Assembly (NCBI GenBank): GCA_035545535.1 | Contig: DASZYF010000226.1 | Span: forward strand, 1-15,350 | DNA from: DASZYF01 sp035545535 | Lineage (GTDB): Bacteria > Actinomycetota > Actinomycetes > Mycobacteriales > CAJCIY01 | DNA: 15,350 nt | Direction of reading: 5' to 3' | Shown: piece after piece, positions 1 to 6,401 of the stretch | Layout: each line of letters begins with the position of its first letter | Position numbering within the stretch: the stretch's first letter is position 1 | Notes under the pieces: model-generated | Told to the model about the DNA's origin: nothing | Database searches by the model: none | Seen by the model: only the letters and a program-made list of their open reading frames with translations | Made by a program: the position numbers and the translations under genes

Positions 1-1214
1 AGGAACGAGTGGATCGGGTAGTTGACCTTCGACAGCAGCGGGTTCGCCTTCGACTTGTCGCCGTAGGGGCGGTCCGCGGCGAGGCCGAGCACCTCGCCGG
101 TGCCCGGCTTCACCGCGGCGGACATCGCGACGATGCGCTGGTTCGGCGGCAGCTTGGTGTTGAGCGCCGTCTGCATGGCGTTCTGCGTGGTCATGTCGAG
201 CGAGGTCTTGATGCGCAGGCCGCCCGTGAACAGCGCGTTGTCGCGGTCCTGCTTGGTCGCACCGAGCTTCGGGTCGAGCTCGATCTCGGAGCGGATGTAG
301 TCGCAGAACAGCGGCGCTTCTGAGGTCTGGCAGGCGTCGAGCGCCCGGTTGATGTGCGACGCGTTCGGCAGCGGCGAGGACACGGCGCTGTCGAACTGCG
401 CCTGGCTGATGTACCCCTGCTTCAGCATCGCGTTGAGCACGGTGCGCCGGCGGTCGCGCGCCGCCTCCGGGTGGTGCAGCGGGTCGTAGGCGGACGGCGC
501 GTTGACGATGCCCGCGAGCATCGCCGCGTCCGGCAGCGTGAGCTGCCCGACCTTCTTGCCGAAGTAGAACTGGGCGGCGGTGCCGACGCCGTACTCGCCG
601 TTGCCGAAGTTCGCGATGTTGAGGTACTTCTCGAGGATCTGCGCCTTCGTGTAGCGCCGCTCGAGCGCCAGCGCGTAGCGCGCCTCCCGCAGCTTGCGCG
701 CGAGCGTGTCGTCGGTCGCTTCCTTGCGGACCTCGGGGTCGGCGGAGTGCTCCAGGACGTTCTTCACGTACTGCTGCGTGAGCGTCGAGCCGCCCTGCCG
801 GGCACCGCCGGAGCCGTTGTTGACCAGCGCACGGACGGTGCCGCGGAAGTCGATGCCGTGGTGCTCGTAGAACCGGCTGTCCTCGACCGCGATGATCGCC
901 TGCTGCATGACCAGCGGGACCTGATCGATGGTCACGAGCGTCCGGTTCTCGTCGCCGGCGAACGTGGCGAGGATTTTGCCGTTGGCATCGGTGACGATCG
1001 AGCTCTGCGGCAGGGGAGGCTCCGCCAGCACGCTGGGCAGCGCGTCGAACTGATCGGCCTCGTGGCGGGCCTCCAGGCCCACCGTGCCGAGGACGGGGAG
1101 CGCCAGACCGGCGACGACGACCCCCGCGACGATGCTCGAGAGGACGAGCAGGATCAGGCGCAGGCGCATGCTGTCGCCCTCGGAGGCGGCGCGCGAGCGC
1201 CGCAGCGCCTGCAT
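1..1214 (-). CDS. Class A penicillin-binding protein (PonA2-like), N-terminal part, 3' end outside window
   Basis: Bifunctional peptidoglycan synthase acting outside the membrane: the N-terminal GT51 glycosyltransferase polymerises lipid II and the C-terminal transpeptidase crosslinks. About 404 residues are visible. A short basic N-terminus is followed by one membrane segment (about residues 18-40) and then the GT51 domain, with the catalytic-glutamate motif AVEDSRFYEHHG (Glu at about 111), GGSTLTQQ (142-149) and LNIANFGNGEYGVGTAA (198-214). The sequence then reaches the start of the transpeptidase domain, SAAVKPGTGEVLGLAA; the SxxK serine lies beyond the window edge. The start is uncertain: ATG 1214 has GAGGG eight bases upstream, ATG 1169 also has GAGGG upstream, and GTG 1229 is in frame. 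The gene is divergent from whiB, as ponA2 is from whiB4 in mycobacteria, so a PonA2 orthologue is likely. Whether C-terminal PASTA domains follow cannot be seen. The family call is certain; the subgroup rests on synteny. Confidence 0.93.
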   Translation of the reverse strand, partial: MQALRRSRAASEGDSMRLRLILLVLSSIVAGVVVAGLALPVLGTVGLEARHEADQFDALPSVLAEPPLPQSSIVTDANGKILATFAGDENRTLVTIDQVPLVMQQAIIAVEDSRFYEHHGIDFRGTVRALVNNGSGGARQGGSTLTQQYVKNVLEHSADPEVRKEATDDTLARKLREARYALALERRYTKAQILEKYLNIANFGNGEYGVGTAAQFYFGKKVGQLTLPDAAMLAGIVNAPSAYDPLHHPEAARDRRRTVLNAMLKQGYISQAQFDSAVSSPLPNASHINRALDACQTSEAPLFCDYIRSEIELDPKLGATKQDRDNALFTGGLRIKTSLDMTTQNAMQTALNTKLPPNQRIVAMSAAVKPGTGEVLGLAADRPYGDKSKANPLLSKVNYPIHSF

Positions 1215-1331
1215 CGCCCGGTCCCTCACCCCCGGAACAGTACGGCTCTGACCTGGGCACTTGGCCCATTGGCCCCCTCGCGGCCACCCACATCCGGGGC
1301 CGTCGGTGACCACTCGGAGCCACCCAGCGAT

Positions 1332-1348
1332 GTGATGTCCCTAGTCAC
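1332..1348. promoter_or_regulatory. Second GTGA...TCAC element, imperfect companion of the 1382 dyad
   Basis: GTGATGTCCCTAGTCAC has only the outer four bases of each arm symmetrical (GTGA/TCAC, spacer 9). It has the same 17-bp length and GTG...CAC ends as the perfect dyad and lies 50 bp from it, start to start. It could be a weaker copy of the same operator, or coincidence. Confidence 0.22.
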
Positions 1349-1381
1349 TACGAACCAGGACAAATGCGCCCGCCGTGGGAT

Positions 1382-1398
1382 GTGTCAGATGGTGACAC
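1382..1398. promoter_or_regulatory. Perfect 6+6 inverted repeat upstream of whiB, candidate operator
   Basis: GTGTCA-gatgg-TGACAC is a perfect dyad with a 5-bp centre, ending 59 bases before the whiB ATG and immediately upstream of a TAnnnT -10 candidate (1404-1409). That position fits a dimeric regulator controlling whiB. It does not fit the Crp consensus TGTGA-N6-TCACA. The regulator is unknown. A related but imperfect 17-bp element sits exactly 50 bp upstream (1332-1348). Confidence 0.45.
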
Positions 1399-1444
1399 GT
1401 CCATAGCGTTCTTCGCGTCGGGCCCCTGGAATCGGCCCGCGCGT

Positions 1445-1450
1445 GGGAGG
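1445..1450 (+). promoter_or_regulatory. Shine-Dalgarno GGGAGG deciding the whiB start
   Basis: GGGAGG is separated by seven bases (acgcgac) from ATG 1458. It overlaps the alternative in-frame GTG at 1443, which would place the ribosome site inside the coding region. ATG 1458 is therefore the better start. Confidence 0.75.
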
Positions 1451-1457
1451 ACGCGAC

Positions 1458-1826
1458 ATGACCATCACATCCAGCATCGGAACCACTCAGGTGCCGGCTC
1501 CGCGGAGCAGCACGGCCCCGGGGACGGCACGCGCCGAGGTGATCGACATCCGCGACGACTGGACCCGCTTCGCGGCCTGTCGCGACACCGACCCGGACCA
1601 GCTGTTCGTCACCGGCGCCGCCCAGCACGAGGCGAAGCTGGTGTGCAAGGGCTGCCCCGTCCGGGCCCACTGCCTGGCCGACGCGCTGGACAACCGCGTC
1701 GAGATCGGCGTCTGGGGCGGCATGACCGAGCGCGAGCGGCGGGCCCTGCTGCGCCGCCGCCCGGAGGTCACCTCCTGGGCCGCGCTCCTGACCGACGCGC
1801 GCCGCGACTGGACCCGCACCGCCTGA
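1458..1826 (+). CDS. WhiB-family iron-sulfur transcriptional regulator (WhiB4-like)
   Basis: A 122-residue WhiB-like (Wbl) protein. Four cysteines, C41-x21-C63-x2-C66-x5-C72, are spaced to bind a [4Fe-4S] cluster that senses oxygen, NO or redox state. The turn GVWGG (84-88) is followed by the basic DNA-binding tail ERERRALLRRR (91-101). Both are family hallmarks, and the length is usual for the family (WhiB4 of M. tuberculosis is about 118 residues). The assignment to the WhiB4 class rests on synteny: it is divergent from a class A PBP and convergent with an ArsA-like ATPase pair, as in mycobacteria. In M. tuberculosis WhiB4 is a redox-responsive DNA-condensing repressor; the same role here is inference. 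Transcription is probably driven from the gap that holds the 1382-1398 dyad. Confidence 0.93.
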   Translation: MTITSSIGTTQVPAPRSSTAPGTARAEVIDIRDDWTRFAACRDTDPDQLFVTGAAQHEAKLVCKGCPVRAHCLADALDNRVEIGVWGGMTERERRALLRRRPEVTSWAALLTDARRDWTRTA

Positions 1827-1839
1827 CGTCCGACGGACG
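1827..1839. terminator. Small palindrome between convergent whiB and ArsA-like gene
   Basis: CGTCCGaCGGACG is a 6+6 palindrome filling most of the 21 bases between the two convergent stop codons. It can act on both strands but has no U-tract, and the one-base centre means a shorter real stem. The call is supported mainly by its place. Confidence 0.3.
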
Positions 1840-1847
1840 GGACGGCG

Positions 1848-2975
1848 CTAGGCGATCTCGGCGCTGACGGCGCGGAGCCCGTCGAGGTCGTGCACGTCCC
1901 CCGCCCGCGCGGTGACCTCGGCGACCCGCACCTCGGGGTGCGCGCGGGTGAACCGCTCGCGCAGCCGCTGGTCGCGCAGCGCGGCCGCCGCCCGGTCCGC
2001 GTGCAGCTGCAACAACCCCTCGACGAGTCCGGTCGCGTCGCTGCCCCCGTGCTCGCGCAGGCTCTCGGCCGCGGCGATCGCCCGCTCGCCGGTCAGGGCC
2101 GGCGCCGGGTTGGTGTGCACGCGGTTGAGCACGAGGCCGGCGAGCGGCATCTCCTCGTCCGCGAGCCGGTCGACGAAGTAGGACGCCTCGCGCAACGCCG
2201 CGGCCTCGGGGATCGCGACGACGACGAACGCCGTGCCGGGCGCGGCGAGCATCTCGTAGGTCTGCGTGGCGCGGTCGCGGAAGCCGCCGAACATCGTCTC
2301 GAGCGCACCGACGAACTGGCTCACGTCGTTGAGCAGGTCGCCGCCGAGCACCTTCGAGAACACGCGGCTGAACACGCCGAGCCCGGCGCTCACCATCTTC
2401 ATGCCGATCTTGCCGCCGGTGCGCGCGGGCGCGAGCAGCAGGCGCAGCAGCCTTCCGTCGAGGAAGTGCGACAGGTTCTGCGGGGCGTCGAGGAAGTCGA
2501 GCGCCGATCGCGTCGGCGGGGTGTCGACGACGACGAGCTCCCACTCGCCCGACGCCTTCAGCTGCCCGAGCTTCTCCATCGCCATGTACTCCTGCGTCCC
2601 GGCGAACGAGGACGACAGCGATTGGTAGAAGGGGTTCGCGAAGATCTGCTCGGCCTTGTCCGGCGTGGTGTGCGCGAGCACGACCTCGTCGAAGGTGCGC
2701 TTCATGTCGAGCATCATCGCGTCGAGGGAACCGCCCTTCGACGCGTCGATGCCGGTCACCGGCCGCGGGGTGTTGTCGAGCTCGGTGAGGCCCATCGACT
2801 GCGCGAGCCGACGCGCGGGGTCGATCGTCAGGACGACGACGCGACGGCCGGCTTCGGCCGCGCGCACCGCGAGCGCGGCGGCGGTCGTGGTCTTGCCGAC
2901 TCCGCCGCTGCCGCAGCACACGATGACGTCGGTCGCCCGGTCGAGCAGCACCCGGTCGATCTCGAGCGCGGTCAT
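1848..2975 (-). CDS. ArsA/Get3-family ATPase, second subunit (Rv3680-like)
   Basis: A 375-residue P-loop ATPase of the SIMIBI (ArsA/GET3/MinD) class. It has the Walker A motif CGSGGVGKTT (21-30), IDPARRLAQ (51-59, the A-loop region following the switch strand) and DTPPT (151-155, switch II). The family normally has GKGGxGKT. Here the first lysine, the signature lysine that reaches across the dimer to ATP, is serine. The phosphate-binding lysine (K28) is kept. The gene overlaps its upstream partner by four bases (ATGA), which implies coupled translation and a heteromeric complex. In M. tuberculosis the equivalent pair Rv3679/Rv3680 forms an ATPase complex. The client is unknown, and there is no arsenite-binding cysteine set to suggest arsenic export. 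The family call is sure; the cellular role is not. Confidence 0.92.
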   Translation of the reverse strand: MTALEIDRVLLDRATDVIVCCGSGGVGKTTTAAALAVRAAEAGRRVVVLTIDPARRLAQSMGLTELDNTPRPVTGIDASKGGSLDAMMLDMKRTFDEVVLAHTTPDKAEQIFANPFYQSLSSSFAGTQEYMAMEKLGQLKASGEWELVVVDTPPTRSALDFLDAPQNLSHFLDGRLLRLLLAPARTGGKIGMKMVSAGLGVFSRVFSKVLGGDLLNDVSQFVGALETMFGGFRDRATQTYEMLAAPGTAFVVVAIPEAAALREASYFVDRLADEEMPLAGLVLNRVHTNPAPALTGERAIAAAESLREHGGSDATGLVEGLLQLHADRAAAALRDQRLRERFTRAHPEVRVAEVTARAGDVHDLDGLRAVSAEIA

Positions 2976-3970
2976 CGCGCGACCATCCCGGCGTTGCGCA
3001 GCTGTTCGGCGAGCTGCAGCAGCGCGGCCACGTCGATCTCCGGCAGCAGCGGCAGCTCGTAGGTCGGCAGGCCGAGCTCGGCGATCTCCTCACGCTCACG
3101 CGCTTCGAGCCCGACGCGCTCGGCGTGCTCGCGCGCCTCTTCGGCAAGGCCGTTGAGCAGCGCCTCGCTCGGCTCGACGCCCACCTCCTTGAGCGTGCGC
3201 GCGACGCCTTCGAGGTCGAGCGTCCCGGCCGCGGCGCGGCTGAGGTCGGCGTCGTCGAGCAGGGGGCGCCGGGTCGCGTTCACGATGACCGCGCCGACCG
3301 GCAGCCCGATCGAGCGGATGTCGGCGACGCCGTCCACCGTCTCCTGCACGGGCATCTCCTCGAGCAGCGTGACGATGTGCACGGCCGTCTGCGCCGAGCG
3401 CAGCACCGCCATGACGCCCTCGCTCTGCGTGCGGATCGGGCCGACGCGGGCGAGCCCGGCGACGTGGTGCGTCACGTTGAGGAAGCGGGTGATGCGGCCG
3501 GTGGGCGGCGCGTCGAGCACGACCGCGTCGTAGGCCTTGCCGCCCTCGCGCCGCATGTCCGCGCGCACGACCGCTTCCTTGACCTTGCCGATGAGCAGGA
3601 CGTCGCGCAGGCCGGGAGCGATGGTCGTTGCGAAGTCGATCGCGCCGAGCCGCTTCAGGGCGCCGCCCGCGCGCTTGAGGTTGTAGAAGAGCTCGAGGTA
3701 CTCCATGAGCGCCTGCTCGGGGTCCACCGCGAGCGCGAACACCTCGCCGCCGCCGGGCGCCGACGCGACCTTCTGCTCGCGGTAGGGGAGCGGCGCGGTG
3801 TCGAACAGCTGCGCGAGGCCCTGCCGCCCCTCGACCTCGATCAGCAGCACCCGCCGGTGCGCGCCGGTGGCCAGGGCCATGGCGAGCGACGCCGCGACGG
3901 TGGTCTTGCCGGTCCCGCCCTTGCCGGTCACCACGTGCAGGCGCACGTCGGCCAGACCGTGAGCACTCAC
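2972..3970 (-). CDS. ArsA/Get3-family ATPase, first subunit (Rv3679-like)
   Basis: A 332-residue SIMIBI ATPase. It has a complete deviant Walker A GKGGTGKTT (16-24) with both the signature lysine (K17) and the phosphate-binding lysine (K22), IEVEGRQGLAQLF (44-56) where other members have the Asp-Pro-Ala switch, and DAPPTGR (153-159). The start is GTG 3970. A TACGCT -10 box lies exactly six bases upstream and no Shine-Dalgarno is seen, so the gene is probably read from a leaderless mRNA. Longer in-frame starts up to 4036 would cover that box and the 11-bp repeats. This subunit has lost the usual IDPA motif and its partner has lost the signature lysine, so the two look like complementary, specialised halves of a heterodimer. 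Confidence 0.92.
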   Translation of the reverse strand: MSAHGLADVRLHVVTGKGGTGKTTVAASLAMALATGAHRRVLLIEVEGRQGLAQLFDTAPLPYREQKVASAPGGGEVFALAVDPEQALMEYLELFYNLKRAGGALKRLGAIDFATTIAPGLRDVLLIGKVKEAVVRADMRREGGKAYDAVVLDAPPTGRITRFLNVTHHVAGLARVGPIRTQSEGVMAVLRSAQTAVHIVTLLEEMPVQETVDGVADIRSIGLPVGAVIVNATRRPLLDDADLSRAAAGTLDLEGVARTLKEVGVEPSEALLNGLAEEAREHAERVGLEAREREEIAELGLPTYELPLLPEIDVAALLQLAEQLRNAGMVAR

Positions 3971-3976
3971 ACGCCC

Positions 3977-3982
3977 AGCGTA
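3977..3982 (-). promoter_or_regulatory. -10 box (TACGCT) for a leaderless ArsA-like operon
   Basis: Read on the - strand, TACGCT-gggcgt-GTG places a TAnnnT hexamer six bases from GTG 3970, so the transcript would start at the start codon. No good -35 is visible at the usual distance. Confidence 0.55.
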
Positions 3983-4020
3983 GGGAACGGGGCTGGCCCT
4001 AGCGTGTTGGTGTCGGCCAC

Positions 4021-4042
4021 AGCACATGGCAAGCACATGGCA
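4021..4042. repeat. Perfect tandem 11-bp repeat in divergent promoter region
   Basis: AGCACATGGCA occurs twice back to back without a mismatch. It lies in the 113-base gap between the divergent ArsA-like operon (start 3970) and the DUF4177-like gene (start 4084). The 11-bp period is about one helical turn, so both copies face the same side of DNA, as expected for a tandem-binding regulator. A recent slippage duplication is the alternative. Confidence 0.75.
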
Positions 4043-4048
4043 CGCTTC

Positions 4049-4063
4049 TCCGCCGTGTGCGGA
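4049..4063 (+). other. Short hairpin in leader before the DUF4177-like gene
   Basis: TCCGC-cgtgt-GCGGA forms a five-pair GC-rich stem that ends eight bases before the Shine-Dalgarno AAGGGAG (4071-4077). It could influence translation or mRNA stability. It is too short to name as a riboswitch. Confidence 0.25.
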
Positions 4064-4083
4064 GGCCCCGAAGGGAGCTCATC

Positions 4084-4260
4084 TTGACGGACGTGACGGT
4101 GACCACCTGGGAGTACGTCACCATCCCCCTGCTGATCCACAACACCAAGCAGATCCTCGACAGCTGGGGCGTCGACGGGTGGGAGCTGGTCAGCGTCGTG
4201 CCCGGTCCCAACAACGAGCAGCTGGTGGCCTACCTGAAGCGCCCGACGGGTCAGAGGTGA
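4084..4260 (+). CDS. Small DUF4177-like protein (Rv3678A-like)
   Basis: A 58-residue protein. The chosen start is TTG 4084 because AAGGGAG (4071-4077) lies six bases upstream; GTG 4093 is an in-frame alternative. The core WEYVTIPLL...QILDSWGVDGWELVSVVP...LVAYLKRP matches the compact beta-alpha-beta pattern of DUF4177: an aromatic first strand, one helix, then the GWELVSV strand. The function of that family is unknown. There is no signal peptide or membrane segment. The stop codon overlaps the RidA-like start by four bases (GTGA), so the two are co-translated. The same small gene sits in front of the RidA gene in mycobacteria. Confidence 0.82.
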   Translation: MTDVTVTTWEYVTIPLLIHNTKQILDSWGVDGWELVSVVPGPNNEQLVAYLKRPTGQR

Positions 4261-4718
4261 GCCGGCCCAGCGACGCGCTGACGGCGCTGGGGCTGACCCT
4301 GCCGCCGGTGGTGCCGCCCGTGGCCGCCTACGTCCCCGCGGTCATCGACGACGGCTTGGTCTGGACCTCCGGGCAGCTGCCCATGGTCGACGGCGCGCTG
4401 GCGGGGAGCGGGCTCGTCGGGGCCGAGGTGAGCGCCGACGACGCGCAGGCCCTCGCCCGCACGTGCGCCCTGAACGCGATCGCCGCCGCGGCTGATGTGG
4501 CCGGCGGCATCGACAACCTCGGCGGCGTGCTGAAGGTCGTCGGCTTCGTCGCCAGCGCGCCGGGCTTCACCGCCCAGCCGGGCGTGATCAACGGCGCGAG
4601 CAACCTCCTGGGCGAGGTGTTCGGCGATGCCGGCCGGCACGCGCGATCCGCCGTCGGCGTCGCCGCGCTGCCGCTCGGTGCACCCGTCGAGGTCGAGGTC
4701 ATCTTCCGCCTCGCGTGA
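4257..4718 (+). CDS. RidA/YjgF/UK114-family protein (Rv3678c-like)
   Basis: A 153-residue protein. RidA members hydrolyse reactive enamine/imine intermediates made by PLP enzymes, protecting other enzymes from damage; some subgroups have other uses. Visible motifs are DGLVWTSGQLPMVDG (32-46), the central helix with CALNAIAAAADV (70-81), and HARSAVGVAALPLGAPVEVEV (128-148). The last contains the arginine (R130) that binds substrate carboxylate in active RidA proteins, so catalytic activity is possible. The start is GTG 4257, overlapping the upstream stop by four bases. It belongs to the longer RidA subgroup carrying an NGASNLLGEVFG segment. The substrate is unknown. Confidence 0.9.
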   Translation: MSRPSDALTALGLTLPPVVPPVAAYVPAVIDDGLVWTSGQLPMVDGALAGSGLVGAEVSADDAQALARTCALNAIAAAADVAGGIDNLGGVLKVVGFVASAPGFTAQPGVINGASNLLGEVFGDAGRHARSAVGVAALPLGAPVEVEVIFRLA

Positions 4719-4756
4719 TGTCGACCACGTGCCGGGACCGCATCACGCCGCTGCCC

Positions 4757-4762
4757 TAGCCT
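4757..4762 (+). promoter_or_regulatory. -10 box (TAGCCT) for a leaderless Nudix gene
   Basis: TAGCCT-cggacc-ATG puts the -10 hexamer six bases before ATG 4769, and no Shine-Dalgarno is present. With a 17-base spacer the -35 region reads GGGACC, a weak match. The Nudix-MBL-cyclase run may therefore have its own promoter inside the longer + strand cluster. Confidence 0.5.
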
Positions 4763-4768
4763 CGGACC

Positions 4769-5587
4769 ATGGCCTGGCCACCGCCCGAGCTGCTCGAGCG
4801 CGCCCGGCTCATCGCGCGCGGCGAGCTGCAGCCACCGCCGACGCGGGATGCGTCGACCGTCCTGCTGCTGCGCGACCGCGAGGGAGCCGACGGGACGCAC
4901 GTCGAGGTGCTGCTGATGCGTCGCGTCGCGTCGATGGCGTTCGCGGCCGGTGCCGTCGTGTTCCCCGGGGGCTCGGTCGACCCGGACGACCTCACCGCGC
5001 AGGTCGACCTGCCCGCGGGGTACACCGACATGCTGGCCGCCGACGAGCCGCTGTCCCGCGCGTTGGTGTGCGCGGCCGTGCGCGAGACGTTCGAGGAGGC
5101 GGGCATCCTGCTCGTCCGCGGACAGGCGCCCGAGCAGTGGGCCGAGGAGCGGCGCGCCCTCGACGCCCGCGAGACCTCGCTCGCTGCGGTGCTCGCCCGG
5201 CACGGGCTGACGCTCGACGCTGACGTCGTGCGCCCGTGGGCGCGCTGGGTGACGCCCGAGCCCGAGGTCAAGCGCTTCGACACCCGCTTCTTCGTCGCGG
5301 CCATGCCCGACGGTCAGCGCGCCGCCGGTGACGACGCCGGCGGCGAGGCCGACGGCAGCGCGTGGATGCGCCCGCAGCACGCGATCGACGGCTTCCACGC
5401 CGGCCAGCTCACGATGCTGCCGCCCACCATCGCGACGCTGCAGGAGATCGCGCCCTACGCCACCGTCGCCGATGTGCTCACCGCGACCGAGACGCGGGCG
5501 GTCACCGTGGTCGAGCCGCGCATCGAGGTGGCCGACGACGGCACGTTCCGCTTCATCCGCCCCGGCTTCGACGACATCGTCCTGTAG
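4769..5587 (+). CDS. Nudix hydrolase, NUDT19-like
   Basis: A 272-residue Nudix-fold enzyme that hydrolyses a nucleoside diphosphate linked to another moiety. The Nudix motif is split: FPGGSVDPDD (65-74) is followed by an insertion of about 30 residues before RETFEEAGILL (105-115). The metal-binding RExxEE is intact. An enlarged segment between the GG and RE halves is typical of NUDT19-type proteins, some of which act on CoA; the substrate here is not shown by the sequence. The C-terminal half (WVTPEPEVKRFDTRFFVAAMP) also follows that group. ATG 4769 follows a -10 box directly. The MBL-fold gene begins eight bases after the stop, so they are very likely co-transcribed. The M. tuberculosis block, as I recall it, has no Nudix gene at this place. 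Confidence 0.88.
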   Translation: MAWPPPELLERARLIARGELQPPPTRDASTVLLLRDREGADGTHVEVLLMRRVASMAFAAGAVVFPGGSVDPDDLTAQVDLPAGYTDMLAADEPLSRALVCAAVRETFEEAGILLVRGQAPEQWAEERRALDARETSLAAVLARHGLTLDADVVRPWARWVTPEPEVKRFDTRFFVAAMPDGQRAAGDDAGGEADGSAWMRPQHAIDGFHAGQLTMLPPTIATLQEIAPYATVADVLTATETRAVTVVEPRIEVADDGTFRFIRPGFDDIVL

Positions 5588-5595
5588 GCGAACAG

Positions 5596-6387
5596 ATGTC
5601 GGCCGGTGCTGTGCACGTCGCCTGGAGATCGGTGCGCGCCGACAACCCGGGTCCGCTCACGCTCGAGGGCACGAACACGTACGTGCTCGGTGAGCCGGGT
5701 GGCGACCTCGTGATCATCGACCCCGGACCCGACCTCGCCGAGCACCGCGCTGCCGTGCTCGAGCTCGTGCAGGGAGATCACGTGAGCGCCGTCGTGCTCA
5801 CGCACACCCACCCCGACCACGCGGACAACGCGGTGCCGCTGCTCGCCGAGCTCGGCGCGGGCGTGCCCTTGCTCAAGGCCGAGGACGGCACGCTGCGCGA
5901 AGGCCAGCAGCTGGCCGACGCCGTCACCGTGCTGACCACTCCGGGGCACTCGGACGACTCGGCCTGCCTCGTGCTCGGCGACGTGACGGTGCCGCACGCG
6001 GTGCTCACCGGCGACACGATCCTCGGCCGCGGCACGACGGTGCTCGCCGACACCGACGGTGCGCTGACGCACTACCTCGGCTCGCTCGAGAAGCTCGCGG
6101 CGTTGGGTGCGGCGACGGTGCTGCCCGGTCACGGGCCGGTGCTCGACGACCTCGCGGCGATCGCGGTGCACTACCTGCGGCACCGCGAGGAGCGGCTGGA
6201 CCAGGTGCGCGCGGCCCTGGAGCGCGGGGCGACGACGCCGCGGGAGGTCGTCGAGGTCGTCTACGCCGACGTCGACGAGGAGCTGTGGACGTACGCGGAG
6301 AAGTCCGTCCGCGCGCAGCTCGACCACCTCGGCGTCGCGTACGAGAAGCCTGACCCGGCGGGACCCGACGCGAAGACCGACGCGTAG
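5596..6387 (+). CDS. Metallo-beta-lactamase-fold hydrolase (Rv3677c / LACTB2-like)
   Basis: A 263-residue binuclear-metal hydrolase of the MBL superfamily. All ligands are present: THTHPDHADN with H70, H72, D74 and H75; GHSDDS with H118; TGD with D140; and GHG with H179. NPGPLTLEGTNTYVLG near the N-terminus and a C-terminal helical domain (about 185-255, winged-helix-like) resemble LACTB2-type proteins, which act as RNases or thioester/ester hydrolases. It does not look like an antibiotic-degrading lactamase. There is no signal peptide, so it is cytoplasmic. ATG 5596 has no strong Shine-Dalgarno and follows the Nudix stop by eight bases. The cyclase gene begins 14 bases after its stop. Confidence 0.9.
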   Translation: MSAGAVHVAWRSVRADNPGPLTLEGTNTYVLGEPGGDLVIIDPGPDLAEHRAAVLELVQGDHVSAVVLTHTHPDHADNAVPLLAELGAGVPLLKAEDGTLREGQQLADAVTVLTTPGHSDDSACLVLGDVTVPHAVLTGDTILGRGTTVLADTDGALTHYLGSLEKLAALGAATVLPGHGPVLDDLAAIAVHYLRHREERLDQVRAALERGATTPREVVEVVYADVDEELWTYAEKSVRAQLDHLGVAYEKPDPAGPDAKTDA

Positions 6388-6401
6388 CAGGTCGAATCCC
6401 G

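Larger units (their letters stand above)
1215..1457. promoter_or_regulatory. Divergent PBP / whiB intergenic regulatory region
   Basis: This 243-base gap must hold the promoters of both divergent genes. It holds two 17-bp GTG...CAC elements (listed separately). TAnnnT matches are TAGCGT at 1404-1409 on the + strand, about 50 bases before the whiB ATG, and TACTGT on the - strand just upstream of the PBP start. Neither has a convincing -35 box. A short direct repeat, TTGGCCCatTGGCCC, lies at 1261-1275. No open reading frame here is believable. Confidence 0.45.

Noticed and set aside
1331..1349. Possible Crp binding site TGTGA...TCACT before whiB
   Set aside because: The half-sites are separated by nine bases, while Crp sites need six, so Crp binding is not supported.
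354..1406. 350-codon open frame on the + strand
   Set aside because: It is antisense to the GT51 domain of the penicillin-binding protein, whose motifs are unmistakable.
1768..3147. 459-codon - strand frame overlapping the ATPase pair
   Set aside because: It is the wrong frame of the same strand. The real frames carry Walker A and DTPPT/DAPPT motifs.
3971..4036. N-terminal extension of the first ArsA-like ATPase to 4036
   Set aside because: The extension would run through the -10 box and part of the tandem 11-bp repeats, and the family begins a few residues before the P-loop.
5596..6387. Antibiotic resistance beta-lactamase
   Set aside because: It has the MBL fold and metal ligands, but there is no signal peptide and the sequence follows LACTB2-like cytoplasmic hydrolases.
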